Shown in pieces: positions 1 to 6,621 of a DNA stretch of 12,733 nucleotides (the first letter of the stretch is position 1; every line of letters begins with the position of its first letter). Origin of the DNA: Cyanobacteriota bacterium. GTDB taxonomy: Bacteria; Cyanobacteriota; Cyanobacteriia; Leptolyngbyales; Leptolyngbyaceae. The DNA lies in the NCBI GenBank assembly GCA_027482985.1, contig JAIXVO010000663.1:1-12733 (forward strand). Reading direction: 5' to 3'. Below the pieces are notes generated by a model. That model was given only the letters and a program-made list of their open reading frames with translations, was not told the DNA's origin and ran no database searches. A program made the translations under genes and the position numbers.

Positions 1-1290
1 GTTGGGGGTTGGGGGTTGGGCGATGGGGGTTGGCTGAGGGGTTGGGGGTTGGGCGATGGGGGGTTGGGGCGTGGCTGGCTGGGTGGGTGGCTGGGTGACG
101 GGTGAGGGCGAGATGGGGCGGGTGGGGGGAGTTGGCGTGGAGGGAGTTGGAGTAGCGGCGGGTAGGGCGGCGGCGGGGCGGGTGGCGATAGGGGGGGCGA
201 CGGCGGAGGGGAGTAAGCCCATCAGGGTGATTTCGAGCCAGAGGCGGGGTTGGGTGGTGTGTTTGAGTTGGACCTCGGCGGCGCGGAGATGTTGCTGGCT
301 TAACAGAATGGTGAAGAGATCGAATTTTTGCGCCAGATCGCAGAGTTGCTGCCAGGTGGGGGGCGTGAGGGCGACGAGGTCGTTGCGGGTGGGGGAGGTT
401 TTGGCGATCAGTAGATCGCGGTAGAAGCTGGCGAGATTTTGTAACACGATCAGGGGTTCGCGACCCCGATCCATGAGGCGGCGGGTGCTTTCTAGCAGGG
501 GTTCGGGGTGATCCTGGACGATCGCCTGCACCAGTGACAGCAGATCCCGTTCGGGGACAGAACCCACGAGATCCCAGACTTGCTCGACGGTAATTTCGCC
601 AGCCACGAGGCTGAGTTGGTCGAGTAAGCTTTCCGCGTCGCGCAGGCCGCCCTGAGCAATTTGGGCGACCAGGGTGAGGGCTTCATCGGTAATGGCGATC
701 GCTTCTTGGGTGGCGATGTGGCGGAGATGGCTGACCATTGGGGCTAAGGGAATGCGGCGATAATCGAACCGCTGGCATCGTGAAATGATGGTGGGCAAAA
801 CGCGCTGCGGATCGGTGGTGGCCAGGACAAAGACGACGCGATCGGGCGGTTCTTCCAGGGTTTTCAGCAGGGCGTTGAAGGCGGCGGTGCTGAGCATGTG
901 GACTTCATCAATGATGTAGACCTTGTAGCGACATTGCACTGGGGCAAATTGCGATCGCTCGATCAGTTCCCGGATGTTATCGACCCCGGTATTGCTGGCG
1001 GCATCAATTTCAATCACATCCAACGCCGAGCCGCGAGCGATCGCCTGACACACATCGCAAGTGCCGCAGGGTGTTTCCGTGGGTTGGGGATGGGTCAGAC
1101 AATTGAGGGATTTGGCGAGAATACGGGCACTGGAGGTTTTGCCCGTCCCCCGTGCGCCCGTGAACAGATAGGCGGGGGCGATCCGTTGTTGCTGAATCGC
1201 CTGGGTCAAGGTGGCCGCGATCGCTTCCTGCCCCACCAGTTCTGCAAAGGTCTGGGGGCGATATTTGTGATGCAGAGGTTCGTAGGACAT
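1..1290 (-). CDS. dnaX: DNA polymerase III gamma/tau subunit (partial, C-terminus beyond left edge)
   Basis: This is the clamp-loader ATPase, which loads the sliding beta clamp during chromosome replication. I translated 430 codons from the ATG at 1290 to the window edge with no stop. Seen: Walker A GARGTGKT (residues 45-52), a zinc module of four Cys (64, 75, 78, 81), Walker B IIDEVHML (about 126-133), sensor-1 region VLATTDPQ, and the SRC arginine-finger motif with R171. From about residue 364 the protein becomes a Pro/Thr/Ala/Gln-rich linker, and the rest of the protein is off the window. No good Shine-Dalgarno precedes the ATG, but the start gives the expected N-terminus MSYEPLHHKYRP. Some cyanobacterial DnaX proteins carry an intein; the ATPase domain here is uninterrupted. 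The gene lies 58 bp downstream of a co-oriented glycosyltransferase-like gene and could be co-transcribed with it. The family call is very secure. Confidence 0.96.
   Translation of the reverse strand, partial: MSYEPLHHKYRPQTFAELVGQEAIAATLTQAIQQQRIAPAYLFTGARGTGKTSSARILAKSLNCLTHPQPTETPCGTCDVCQAIARGSALDVIEIDAASNTGVDNIRELIERSQFAPVQCRYKVYIIDEVHMLSTAAFNALLKTLEEPPDRVVFVLATTDPQRVLPTIISRCQRFDYRRIPLAPMVSHLRHIATQEAIAITDEALTLVAQIAQGGLRDAESLLDQLSLVAGEITVEQVWDLVGSVPERDLLSLVQAIVQDHPEPLLESTRRLMDRGREPLIVLQNLASFYRDLLIAKTSPTRNDLVALTPPTWQQLCDLAQKFDLFTILLSQQHLRAAEVQLKHTTQPRLWLEITLMGLLPSAVAPPIATRPAAALPAATPTPSTPTPPTRPISPSPVTQPPTQPATPQPPIAQPPTPQPTPIAQPPTPN
5..62. repeat. 33-bp in-frame tandem repeat in the dnaX linker, G-quadruplex-prone
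   Basis: A 25-base block at 5-29 recurs exactly at 38-62, a period of 33 bp. This keeps the dnaX frame and encodes an 11-residue repeat (PIAQPPTPQPT, then PIAQPPTPN). The plus strand of bases 1-70 is almost only runs of 3-6 G separated by TT or CGAT. It fits the classical four-run G-quadruplex pattern several times over. The G-rich strand is the dnaX template strand, so the mRNA is C-rich. Confidence 0.85.
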
Positions 1291-1348
1291 GGAGGGCAGT
1301 GGCGGGGATAATTGAGAGCGCTTGTACTAGATTCTATTGTGGAATCAC

Positions 1349-2005
1349 TCACGCTGATTCTGGCACACCTGACTCCCCTCGCGTGGCTTGTACCCGCTCC
1401 CAGATTGCCAGATCCGCAGGTTCATCAATGTCCGCGAGGGTGGGCAAGTGGGCGATCGCGAGTCCCAGTTGCTGCCCGATGGCGATCGTTTGGGCGCACA
1501 CAGCGGCGGTACTCCAGGCAATATTGTGGAACAACGCTGGCCAATCATGCCGCACCCCAATCAGGTAATAGCCCCCATCCAGCGCAGGCCCCAACACCAG
1601 ATCGTGGGTGGTCAGGGCGTGAAATGCCTGTTGCAAACAAGCGGCATCTAATTCCGGACAGTCCGTGCCCACCATCACGATGCGAGTTGCGCCTGCCGCG
1701 ATCGCCGCTGGGACGGCTCTCGCCAAGCGATCGCCCAAATCCCCATCGCCTTGCGGGGTGTAGCCCCAGCTGGAACCTAACCAGTCCACCATTTGCTCTC
1801 TGGTGCCGCCCGCAAATCGAATTTCCACCTGAAGATCGGGAAATTGCAACTGGCAGGTGTGAATTTGGGTCAGCGTGTGTTCTGTTAACTGGCGCGACAC
1901 AGTGGCGGCTCCAGCGGCACCCAGAGCGGGCATCAACCGCGTCTTGGCGGTGCCCGGTGTGGGGTAGCGGGTGAAGACAATCAGGTGATTGGGGGTCAGC
2001 AACAT
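1349..2005 (-). CDS. TIGR04282 / DUF2064 family glycosyltransferase-like protein
   Basis: This 218-residue protein has the GT-A-like fold motifs of the TIGR04282 family, whose name links it to arsenosugar biosynthesis. Seen: FTRYPTPGTAKTRL (residues 11-24) at the nucleotide-sugar-binding N-terminus, VGTDCPELD (112-120), LGPALDGGYYLIG (138-150), NIAWSTAAV (161-169), and a DIDEPADL tail motif (192-199). The length is normal for the family. I chose the ATG at 2005 rather than the in-frame TTG at 2011 because AGGA (complement of 2012-2015) lies 6 nt before the ATG but abuts the TTG. The TIGR04283 glycosyltransferase that often accompanies this family is not in the window. The substrate is unknown, and the arsenosugar label is a family name, not evidence of function here. 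dnaX follows 58 bp downstream on the same strand. Confidence 0.85.
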   Translation of the reverse strand: MLLTPNHLIVFTRYPTPGTAKTRLMPALGAAGAATVSRQLTEHTLTQIHTCQLQFPDLQVEIRFAGGTREQMVDWLGSSWGYTPQGDGDLGDRLARAVPAAIAAGATRIVMVGTDCPELDAACLQQAFHALTTHDLVLGPALDGGYYLIGVRHDWPALFHNIAWSTAAVCAQTIAIGQQLGLAIAHLPTLADIDEPADLAIWERVQATRGESGVPESA

Positions 2006-2197
2006 GGGCAATCCTGACGATATCGTAAAGGCGCTTGAGACTGCTCAACAAAAATTGATGGAAACAATCCTGAATCATTGCTTGAATCTGGCTATTAATA
2101 AAAATCCTAGTGTGAGTAATTTTGATGCCCTGTTTTGGATTGTCTCAAATTCGTCTAGCAGCGCGATCGCCAAACATTCAAAGAACCTGTAACCATA

Positions 2198-2219
2198 TAG
2201 GTTGGGTGACGAATCCTGC
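2198..2219 (+). repeat. Truncated copy of the AGGTTGGGT...GACGAA dispersed repeat
   Basis: The stretch reads AGGTTGGGTGACGAATCC. It matches the repeat at 7983-8011 after loss of about six internal bases, so the right arm no longer pairs. It lies immediately before the 2228-2257 hairpin. Confidence 0.4.
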
Positions 2220-2227
2220 TTAAATAA

Positions 2228-2257
2228 GCTAGACTCACTTTTTCGGGTGAGTCTAGC
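2228..2257. other. Perfect 11-bp inverted repeat (hairpin)
   Basis: GCTAGACTCAC (2228-2238) and GTGAGTCTAGC (2247-2257) are perfect complements around an 8-nt loop, TTTTTCGG. On the plus strand no T-run follows. On the minus strand the hairpin is followed by TTATTTAAG, only weakly terminator-like, and no minus-strand gene ends just upstream of it. Function is unassigned; it could be a terminator, an RNA-stabilising structure or a repeat remnant. Confidence 0.6.
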
Positions 2258-2490
2258 ATCAAACCCTCCTGATTCAAGGATGAAGGTCGCTCTGGACTGG
2301 AAGCTCTGAATGGTCATGCCGTTCTCGCTGGTCTCAGTTAATTTAAAGCAAGTTGAGCAAGGCAACCGCAGAATGCTGTGTTTTACTAAGCATGCGCTCC
2401 CACACCAGGCACTCTCATCTTTCATCAGATCCGTGTGTAAATCGGTTTTGATTCAACCAAATCCTGATGCAGTCAGACCTGCCAGGAGTT

Positions 2491-2498
2491 GAGGAAGG
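2491..2498 (+). promoter_or_regulatory. Ribosome-binding site of the phosphatase gene
   Basis: GAGGAAGG lies 5 nt before the ATG at 2504. This decides the start: the longer frame opens with a TTG at 2489 that overlaps the Shine-Dalgarno itself. Confidence 0.7.
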
Positions 2499-2503
2499 CA
2501 CTT

Positions 2504-4465
2504 ATGCTGATCTGTCCGCAATGTCAGTTTGATAACCCGACGACTAACAATTTTTGCCAGCAATGTGGCACAGCGCTCACTCAAAATACCTGTGCTGATT
2601 GTGGCACCCTGGTCGCGTTTGATCAGGTCAAGTGTCCGGAGTGTGGTGCCGTCGCTGGAGTGATGTGGTGGGCGGTGATCGCCTCTAAGGTGAATTCGGA
2701 TTTAACTGTTCCGATGGATTCGCGATCGCTGGGTGGCTTGAATGGCTATCTAGATTTGCAACGCCGCTATCAGATGTTGCAACCCTTTTCGACCATAAAT
2801 GCGGCGGGTGAGCAGCAAGGGCGTGTCCTCGACTGCCACCCGTTTCAGTTGTCGGTGCTGGAATCGTTGCTGGTGAAGGCATTGCAGGAAACGGATCAGG
2901 AATCTTTGAATTTACTGGATCCCAAGACGCGCACCCGCTGGGCCGATGCGATGGAAGTGTTGGGGGTGCCCGCGATCGCGTATCCCTACATTTCGTTGAA
3001 CAATCAGTTTTATCATGCCCTACCCGCCATTCATAACGCCTGGCAGTCCGATCAACACACGATTCTGCTCCTGGAAGATCGGTCAGACTATCCCAGCCTG
3101 ATGCAGATCTGGCAGGATGGGGTAAATGCGGTGCCCGTGTTGCAGGTCTTGCAATGGCTCTACGAAATGGTGGAACTGTGGCAGGCGATGGCACCCTGGC
3201 ACTGTCAACAAAGTTTGCTGATCACTGAGAATTTGCGGGTAGACCCCGAAGACCAGATTTTGTGTTTACAACGGCTGTATCTGAATGCGGCAGAAGCGCC
3301 GCTGCCGTTGCAAGAGTTGGGCCGGATGTGGCAGATTTTGCTAGCCGAATCCCAGAAAACCTATACCGAATCCATGACGCAATTACTGATGGATATAGAA
3401 ACCCAGGCATTGACCAGCGAAGATGCCGTTAAAGAGCGGATTGAAGCGATCGCCCACACCTACCAAACGGTGGCCGCACCGCTGGACATTAACATTGAGC
3501 CGGATTGGAGTAACGCCACGCCACTCACGCTGTTGGAACTGGATGACGCTCACGACAGTGGAGAGGACACCCAACTGGACAGTGACGAAATGCCGACGAT
3601 CGTCCTCCCGATGCAGTTGTTTAGCCTAGAAGAAGTGGGCCGAACTGATGTCGGACGGCAACGGGAACACAATGAAGATTACTTCGGCATTGAAACGCAC
3701 GTGGTGAAGCTGGAAAGTCCCTCTGGCAAAACCTTAAACGCCCGTAATTTATACATTCTGTGTGACGGGATGGGCGGTCATGCGGGGGGCGAAGTGGCGA
3801 GTTCGCTGGCGGTCGATACGATTCGGGCTTATTTCAAAGACCAATGGCAGCATCAGCCCCCACCGGGCACAGGGAATCCGCAATTGCCGGACATGGCACA
3901 GATGACGGAGGCCGTATTACAGGCGAATAAAGCGATTTATGACGTGAATCAGCAAAATTCCCGCTCCGGCAGCGGTCGGATGGGTACAACGCTGGTGATG
4001 GTGCTGATTCATGATACGGAAGTGGCGATCGCCCATGTGGGAGATAGTCGGCTGTACCGCTACACCCGCAAACGGGGATTAGAACAAATCACCGTGGATC
4101 ATGAAGTCGGACAGCGGGAAATTCAGCGGGGGGTTGATCCGGAAACGGCCTATTCTCGTCCCGATGCTTACCAGTTAACGCAGGCACTAGGGCCACGGGA
4201 TGAGCATTTTATTAAACCGGATGTGCAATTTTTTGAGTTGGCGGAAGATATGGTGCTGCTGCTCTGCTCGGATGGGTTAACAGACAACGACTTGCTTGAA
4301 AAACATTGGGAAACCCATGTGCAACCCCTGATTAGTTCGCAAACGAATTTAGACCAAGGGGTCGCGGAGTTGATTGACTTGGCGAATCAATACAACGGGC
4401 ATGATAATGTGACCGCGATCTCCATTCGCGCCAAAGTCCGTCCCTGTTTGGATCATTTACGCTAA
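2504..4465 (+). CDS. PP2C/PPM-type Ser/Thr phosphatase with zinc ribbons and a pseudokinase-like middle domain
   Basis: This 653-residue protein is predicted cytosolic and likely removes phosphate from Ser/Thr. Two zinc ribbons open it: C4/C7/C18/C21 and C30/C33/C44/C47. Residues about 87-330 resemble a protein kinase fold without catalytic residues. RYQMLQPF (88-95) is kinase-start-like, ILLLEDRSDYPSL (187-199) is hinge-like, and SLLITENLRVDP (237-248) aligns with the catalytic loop plus following strand. There the HRD Asp is L238, the loop Lys is I240, N243 is kept, and QRL (256-258) replaces DFG. An acidic spacer follows. The PP2C domain starts near 376 with metal and phosphate residues in place: REHNEDY (387-393), DGMGGH (D421), GDSR (D514), SDGLTD (D590) and GHDN (D634). 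The kinase gene follows after 66 bp on the same strand. The phosphatase call is firm; the pseudokinase call is inferred from motif spacing. Confidence 0.92.
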   Translation: MLICPQCQFDNPTTNNFCQQCGTALTQNTCADCGTLVAFDQVKCPECGAVAGVMWWAVIASKVNSDLTVPMDSRSLGGLNGYLDLQRRYQMLQPFSTINAAGEQQGRVLDCHPFQLSVLESLLVKALQETDQESLNLLDPKTRTRWADAMEVLGVPAIAYPYISLNNQFYHALPAIHNAWQSDQHTILLLEDRSDYPSLMQIWQDGVNAVPVLQVLQWLYEMVELWQAMAPWHCQQSLLITENLRVDPEDQILCLQRLYLNAAEAPLPLQELGRMWQILLAESQKTYTESMTQLLMDIETQALTSEDAVKERIEAIAHTYQTVAAPLDINIEPDWSNATPLTLLELDDAHDSGEDTQLDSDEMPTIVLPMQLFSLEEVGRTDVGRQREHNEDYFGIETHVVKLESPSGKTLNARNLYILCDGMGGHAGGEVASSLAVDTIRAYFKDQWQHQPPPGTGNPQLPDMAQMTEAVLQANKAIYDVNQQNSRSGSGRMGTTLVMVLIHDTEVAIAHVGDSRLYRYTRKRGLEQITVDHEVGQREIQRGVDPETAYSRPDAYQLTQALGPRDEHFIKPDVQFFELAEDMVLLLCSDGLTDNDLLEKHWETHVQPLISSQTNLDQGVAELIDLANQYNGHDNVTAISIRAKVRPCLDHLR

Positions 4466-4531
4466 TGCCCACTTGCCGATGCCCTACTTACCGCATCCTG
4501 CCAGTTGGGGTCGTACCAGGATATCCCTGAG

Positions 4532-5896
4532 ATGATTCGCCTGACGCTGCTCCATCCTCAATCTGGGCAACCGTTACGCCAATGGCGGTTTGACACGGAA
4601 ACCTTAATTCGAGTCGGACGTGCGCCGGGGAATGATGTGATTTTGAATAATCCGATCGTGTCTCGCTTTCATCTGGAGTTGCGAGCGATCGCTTCTGAGT
4701 CAGACAATGGCTCTGGCGCTTCCCGCTGGTTGCTGGTGAACCTTAGTTCCAATGGCACATTTATGGCGGGGGCTGCGATCGCCCAGGGCCTCATCACCGA
4801 TCAGGCGATCGTGCAATTGGCTTACGAAGGGCCTTGTTTGCAGGTGCAGATCGGCGCGCGATCGCCCCGTTCGGCGGCTCCCCCCCCCTTGCCCCTACCC
4901 GAATTGCCGCCACCCGCAGTGCCTCCACACGAGTTGCCAGCAGACCAAGCCAGCGAGGTGACTCCCGCTGTGCCCCCGCCGCTCCCGTACCCCTGCACCC
5001 ATGCGGGCAACCCTCCCGAAAATGTGTTTTGTATGCGCTGTGGACAGCCGCTTCAGGTGGAGAAGACGGTGCGCCAGTATCAGGTGTTGCGAGTGATTGG
5101 GCGCGGTGGGATGGGCACCACCTATCTGGTGTGGCATCCTGACCTGACTACGCCCAGCTTGGATCGGTCACCCCTGTTGAGTGGTGTGCCCAGCGGGAAG
5201 TTGCAAGTGTTAAAGGAGATGAATGCTGACGTGGCGCAAATTCCCAAAGCCCAGGAATTGTTTGAGCGGGAAGCCAGCACCCTGAGAACGTTGAATCATC
5301 CCGGCATTCCGCAATATTCTGACTTTTTTGTGGAAGCCGATAAGAAATACCTGGTGATGGAACTGATTCATGGGCAGGATTTGGAAAAGTGGGTGCGGCA
5401 CAAAGGACCGATTCCTGTTGCCCAAGCGATCGCCTGGATGATTCAAACCTGCGAAATTTTGGATTACTTGCATACTCGCCCCACACCCATCATTCATCGA
5501 GACATTAAGCCGGGTAATTTATTGATTCGCTCGGTGGATCAACAGGTGGTGGTGATCGATTTTGGAGCCGTGAAGGAGGCGGGCATGGCACCAGGAACGC
5601 GGATTGGCGCAGAAGGATACAGCGCCCCCGAACAAATTCAAGGTCGCCCGTTGACCCAATCGGATTTGTACGCGATCGGACCCAGTTTGGTTTATTTATT
5701 AACAGGCAAGAATCCTCTGCGTTTGCAAAAACGAGAGGATCCCTGGCATCGATTAGATTTGGAAAAGATTGAGAGTTTGCCGCGACGGTTAGCGCTCGTG
5801 ATTCAACGGGTGACAGAACCTGATCCGGGCGATCGCTATGCCACCGCCCAGGATTTAATTCGCGCCCTCAAAAGTTGTTTGGAAGCGAGTGAGTAA
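4532..5896 (+). CDS. FHA-domain Ser/Thr protein kinase with a degenerate zinc ribbon
   Basis: This 454-residue protein is likely cytosolic, with no membrane segment. The N-terminal FHA domain (about 1-105), a phosphothreonine-binding module, keeps its key residues: GR (29-30), SRFH (44-47) and NGT (74-76). A Pro-rich linker (about 110-154) leads to a zinc-ribbon remnant with C155, C167 and C170 but A158 where the second Cys is expected. The kinase domain (about 183-450) looks active: glycine loop GRGGMGTTY (190-198), VLKEM with K228, HRDIKPGN (322-329), DFG (343-345) and GYSAPEQ. A loop about 20 residues longer than usual separates the glycine loop from K228. I took the ATG at 4532 over a TTG at 4505 because AGG at 4518-4520 precedes it and the FHA strand starts at once. 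It probably shares an operon with the phosphatase, which may reverse its phosphorylation. Substrates are unknown. Confidence 0.93.
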   Translation: MIRLTLLHPQSGQPLRQWRFDTETLIRVGRAPGNDVILNNPIVSRFHLELRAIASESDNGSGASRWLLVNLSSNGTFMAGAAIAQGLITDQAIVQLAYEGPCLQVQIGARSPRSAAPPPLPLPELPPPAVPPHELPADQASEVTPAVPPPLPYPCTHAGNPPENVFCMRCGQPLQVEKTVRQYQVLRVIGRGGMGTTYLVWHPDLTTPSLDRSPLLSGVPSGKLQVLKEMNADVAQIPKAQELFEREASTLRTLNHPGIPQYSDFFVEADKKYLVMELIHGQDLEKWVRHKGPIPVAQAIAWMIQTCEILDYLHTRPTPIIHRDIKPGNLLIRSVDQQVVVIDFGAVKEAGMAPGTRIGAEGYSAPEQIQGRPLTQSDLYAIGPSLVYLLTGKNPLRLQKREDPWHRLDLEKIESLPRRLALVIQRVTEPDPGDRYATAQDLIRALKSCLEASE

Positions 5897-5909
5897 GTCA
5901 AACTTACTC
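5891..5909. other. Palindrome containing the stop codons of both convergent genes
   Basis: GAGTAAGT (5891-5898) and ACTTACTC (5902-5909) are perfect complements around the loop CAA. The kinase TAA (5894-5896) and the opposite-strand TAA (5904-5906) are both inside the stem. The stops are 7 bp apart. No U-tract follows on either strand, so intrinsic termination is not shown. Confidence 0.65.
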
Positions 5910-6143
5910 TTCGTCATCCCAACTTTCGACTAGCAATAACTCACTCACGGGATCTTGCATCGCAAAATCGTAAGCAATCAGTTCTTGCTTCCAAAAGGCC
6001 CATTCGTCTCCATACAGAAGGGCGATTTTCCAAATACTATCGGAGGGCTTCAACAACTTCGAATCGACAAGTTTTTGCACCTGACGTTGCAGTTTAGCCA
6101 TCGGATGAACAACCTGCTGAGTCATATTCTCTACAGTAACCAT
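5904..6143 (-). CDS. Small DUF4327-like hypothetical protein
   Basis: This encodes a 79-residue soluble acidic-tailed protein. The pattern from residue 17 on (a KLQRQVQKLVDSKLL helix, then SIWKIALLYGDEWAFWKQEL, YDF, and a final LLVESWDDEE) resembles my recollection of the short cyanobacterial DUF4327 family (LVE..., I..L...I...EW..VE.EL...DF..RD.I.DLL..E.W). That match is from memory and not verified. The family has no known function. The start is uncertain: the ATG at 6143 lacks a Shine-Dalgarno, and a second ATG at 6125 has only a weak GAGAAT before it. The gene converges with the kinase gene (7 bp between stops), so its role need not be linked to signalling. Compared with its neighbours it is AT-rich and lacks HIP1 sites. 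Confidence 0.65.
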   Translation of the reverse strand: MVTVENMTQQVVHPMAKLQRQVQKLVDSKLLKPSDSIWKIALLYGDEWAFWKQELIAYDFAMQDPVSELLLVESWDDEE

Positions 6144-6521
6144 GAATTTTTCAAAACTTTAGGTGAAATGGCAATGAGAAACTTCTCAAGTCTTGCCTAA
6201 ATTAGGACGATGCACATCATTTAGAAACTTGGAGAAATTTCGATGAACAAGCAGTCAATATATCTCAATTGGCATGAGCTGCTCGTAAAGCTTGGAATCG
6301 GTAATTCCAGGTATAGATAGTACCATACTTCAAGCTTATGACAAGTGTTTCCTGAAAGGAGGGCAATCGCGAGAGGGATAACCGAACTCTATCAGTCGAA
6401 ACGGAATGATAACAATCCATCTCAATTACTTTAGTATAAGCGGTCAAACTACAAGCCCAATCTAACGTTTGGTAGAACTTATGTGGGTGGGAGATGGCTG
6501 CACAAGAAATGTCCCTTATCA
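6144..6521. other. AT-rich intergenic region, nothing recognised
   Basis: No RNA gene, convincing promoter or conserved protein is visible. The only open frame of note (6265-6447, minus, 60 codons) lacks motifs and a ribosome-binding site. The stretch is richer in A/T than the flanking genes and has no HIP1 octamer; the nearest copies are near 5829 and 6776. Confidence 0.55.
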
Positions 6522-6621
6522 GGGTTTAGCATTCGGCAGTTGAACTTTGAGCGAGCGCCAAGCTTGTGGCCGAATGCCAAACCCCTACGATAGGTGGGTA
6601 AAATTTTTCTAGGAATGACCT
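6522..6621. repeat. Palindromic dispersed element, copy A (3' side of purK)
   Basis: Arms GGGTTTAGCATTCGGC (6522-6537) and GCCGAATGCCAAACCC (6569-6584) pair at 15 of 16 positions around a 31-nt spacer. Beyond the right arm the similarity to copy B continues (CTACGAT..GTGGGTA..TTTTTCT) to about 6621. That covers the purK stop codon (6609-6611) and its last three sense codons. The hairpin starts about 24 nt after the purK stop on the transcribed strand, without a U-run. Confidence 0.75.

Larger units (their letters stand above)
2006..2503. other. Intergenic region, no supported gene
   Basis: About 500 bp lie between the divergent glycosyltransferase-like and phosphatase genes. It holds a truncated repeat (2198-2219), an 11-bp hairpin (2228-2257), one HIP1 site near 2162 and the phosphatase ribosome-binding site. 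Short open frames occur on both strands (the longest about 116 codons on the minus strand, 2075-2425) but have no recognisable motifs. I found no convincing sigma-70 promoter by eye. Confidence 0.6.

Noticed and set aside
56..424. Gly/Val/Trp-rich plus-strand frame
   Set aside because: It is the complement of the dnaX Pro-rich linker and conserved domain.
1..1290. Possible intein in dnaX, as in some cyanobacteria
   Set aside because: The translated ATPase domain is continuous, with Walker A, zinc, Walker B and arginine-finger motifs at normal spacing.
1989..2192. 67-codon plus-strand frame starting at TTG
   Set aside because: It starts inside the glycosyltransferase-like gene on the opposite strand and shows no recognisable motif.
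2075..2425. 116-codon open frame on the minus strand in the gap before the phosphatase gene
   Set aside because: It contains the palindrome, the truncated repeat and a HIP1 site, lacks family motifs and has no credible ribosome-binding site.
6265..6447. 60-codon minus-strand frame between the DUF4327-like gene and purK
   Set aside because: No motif, no ribosome-binding site, and composition like the surrounding non-coding DNA.
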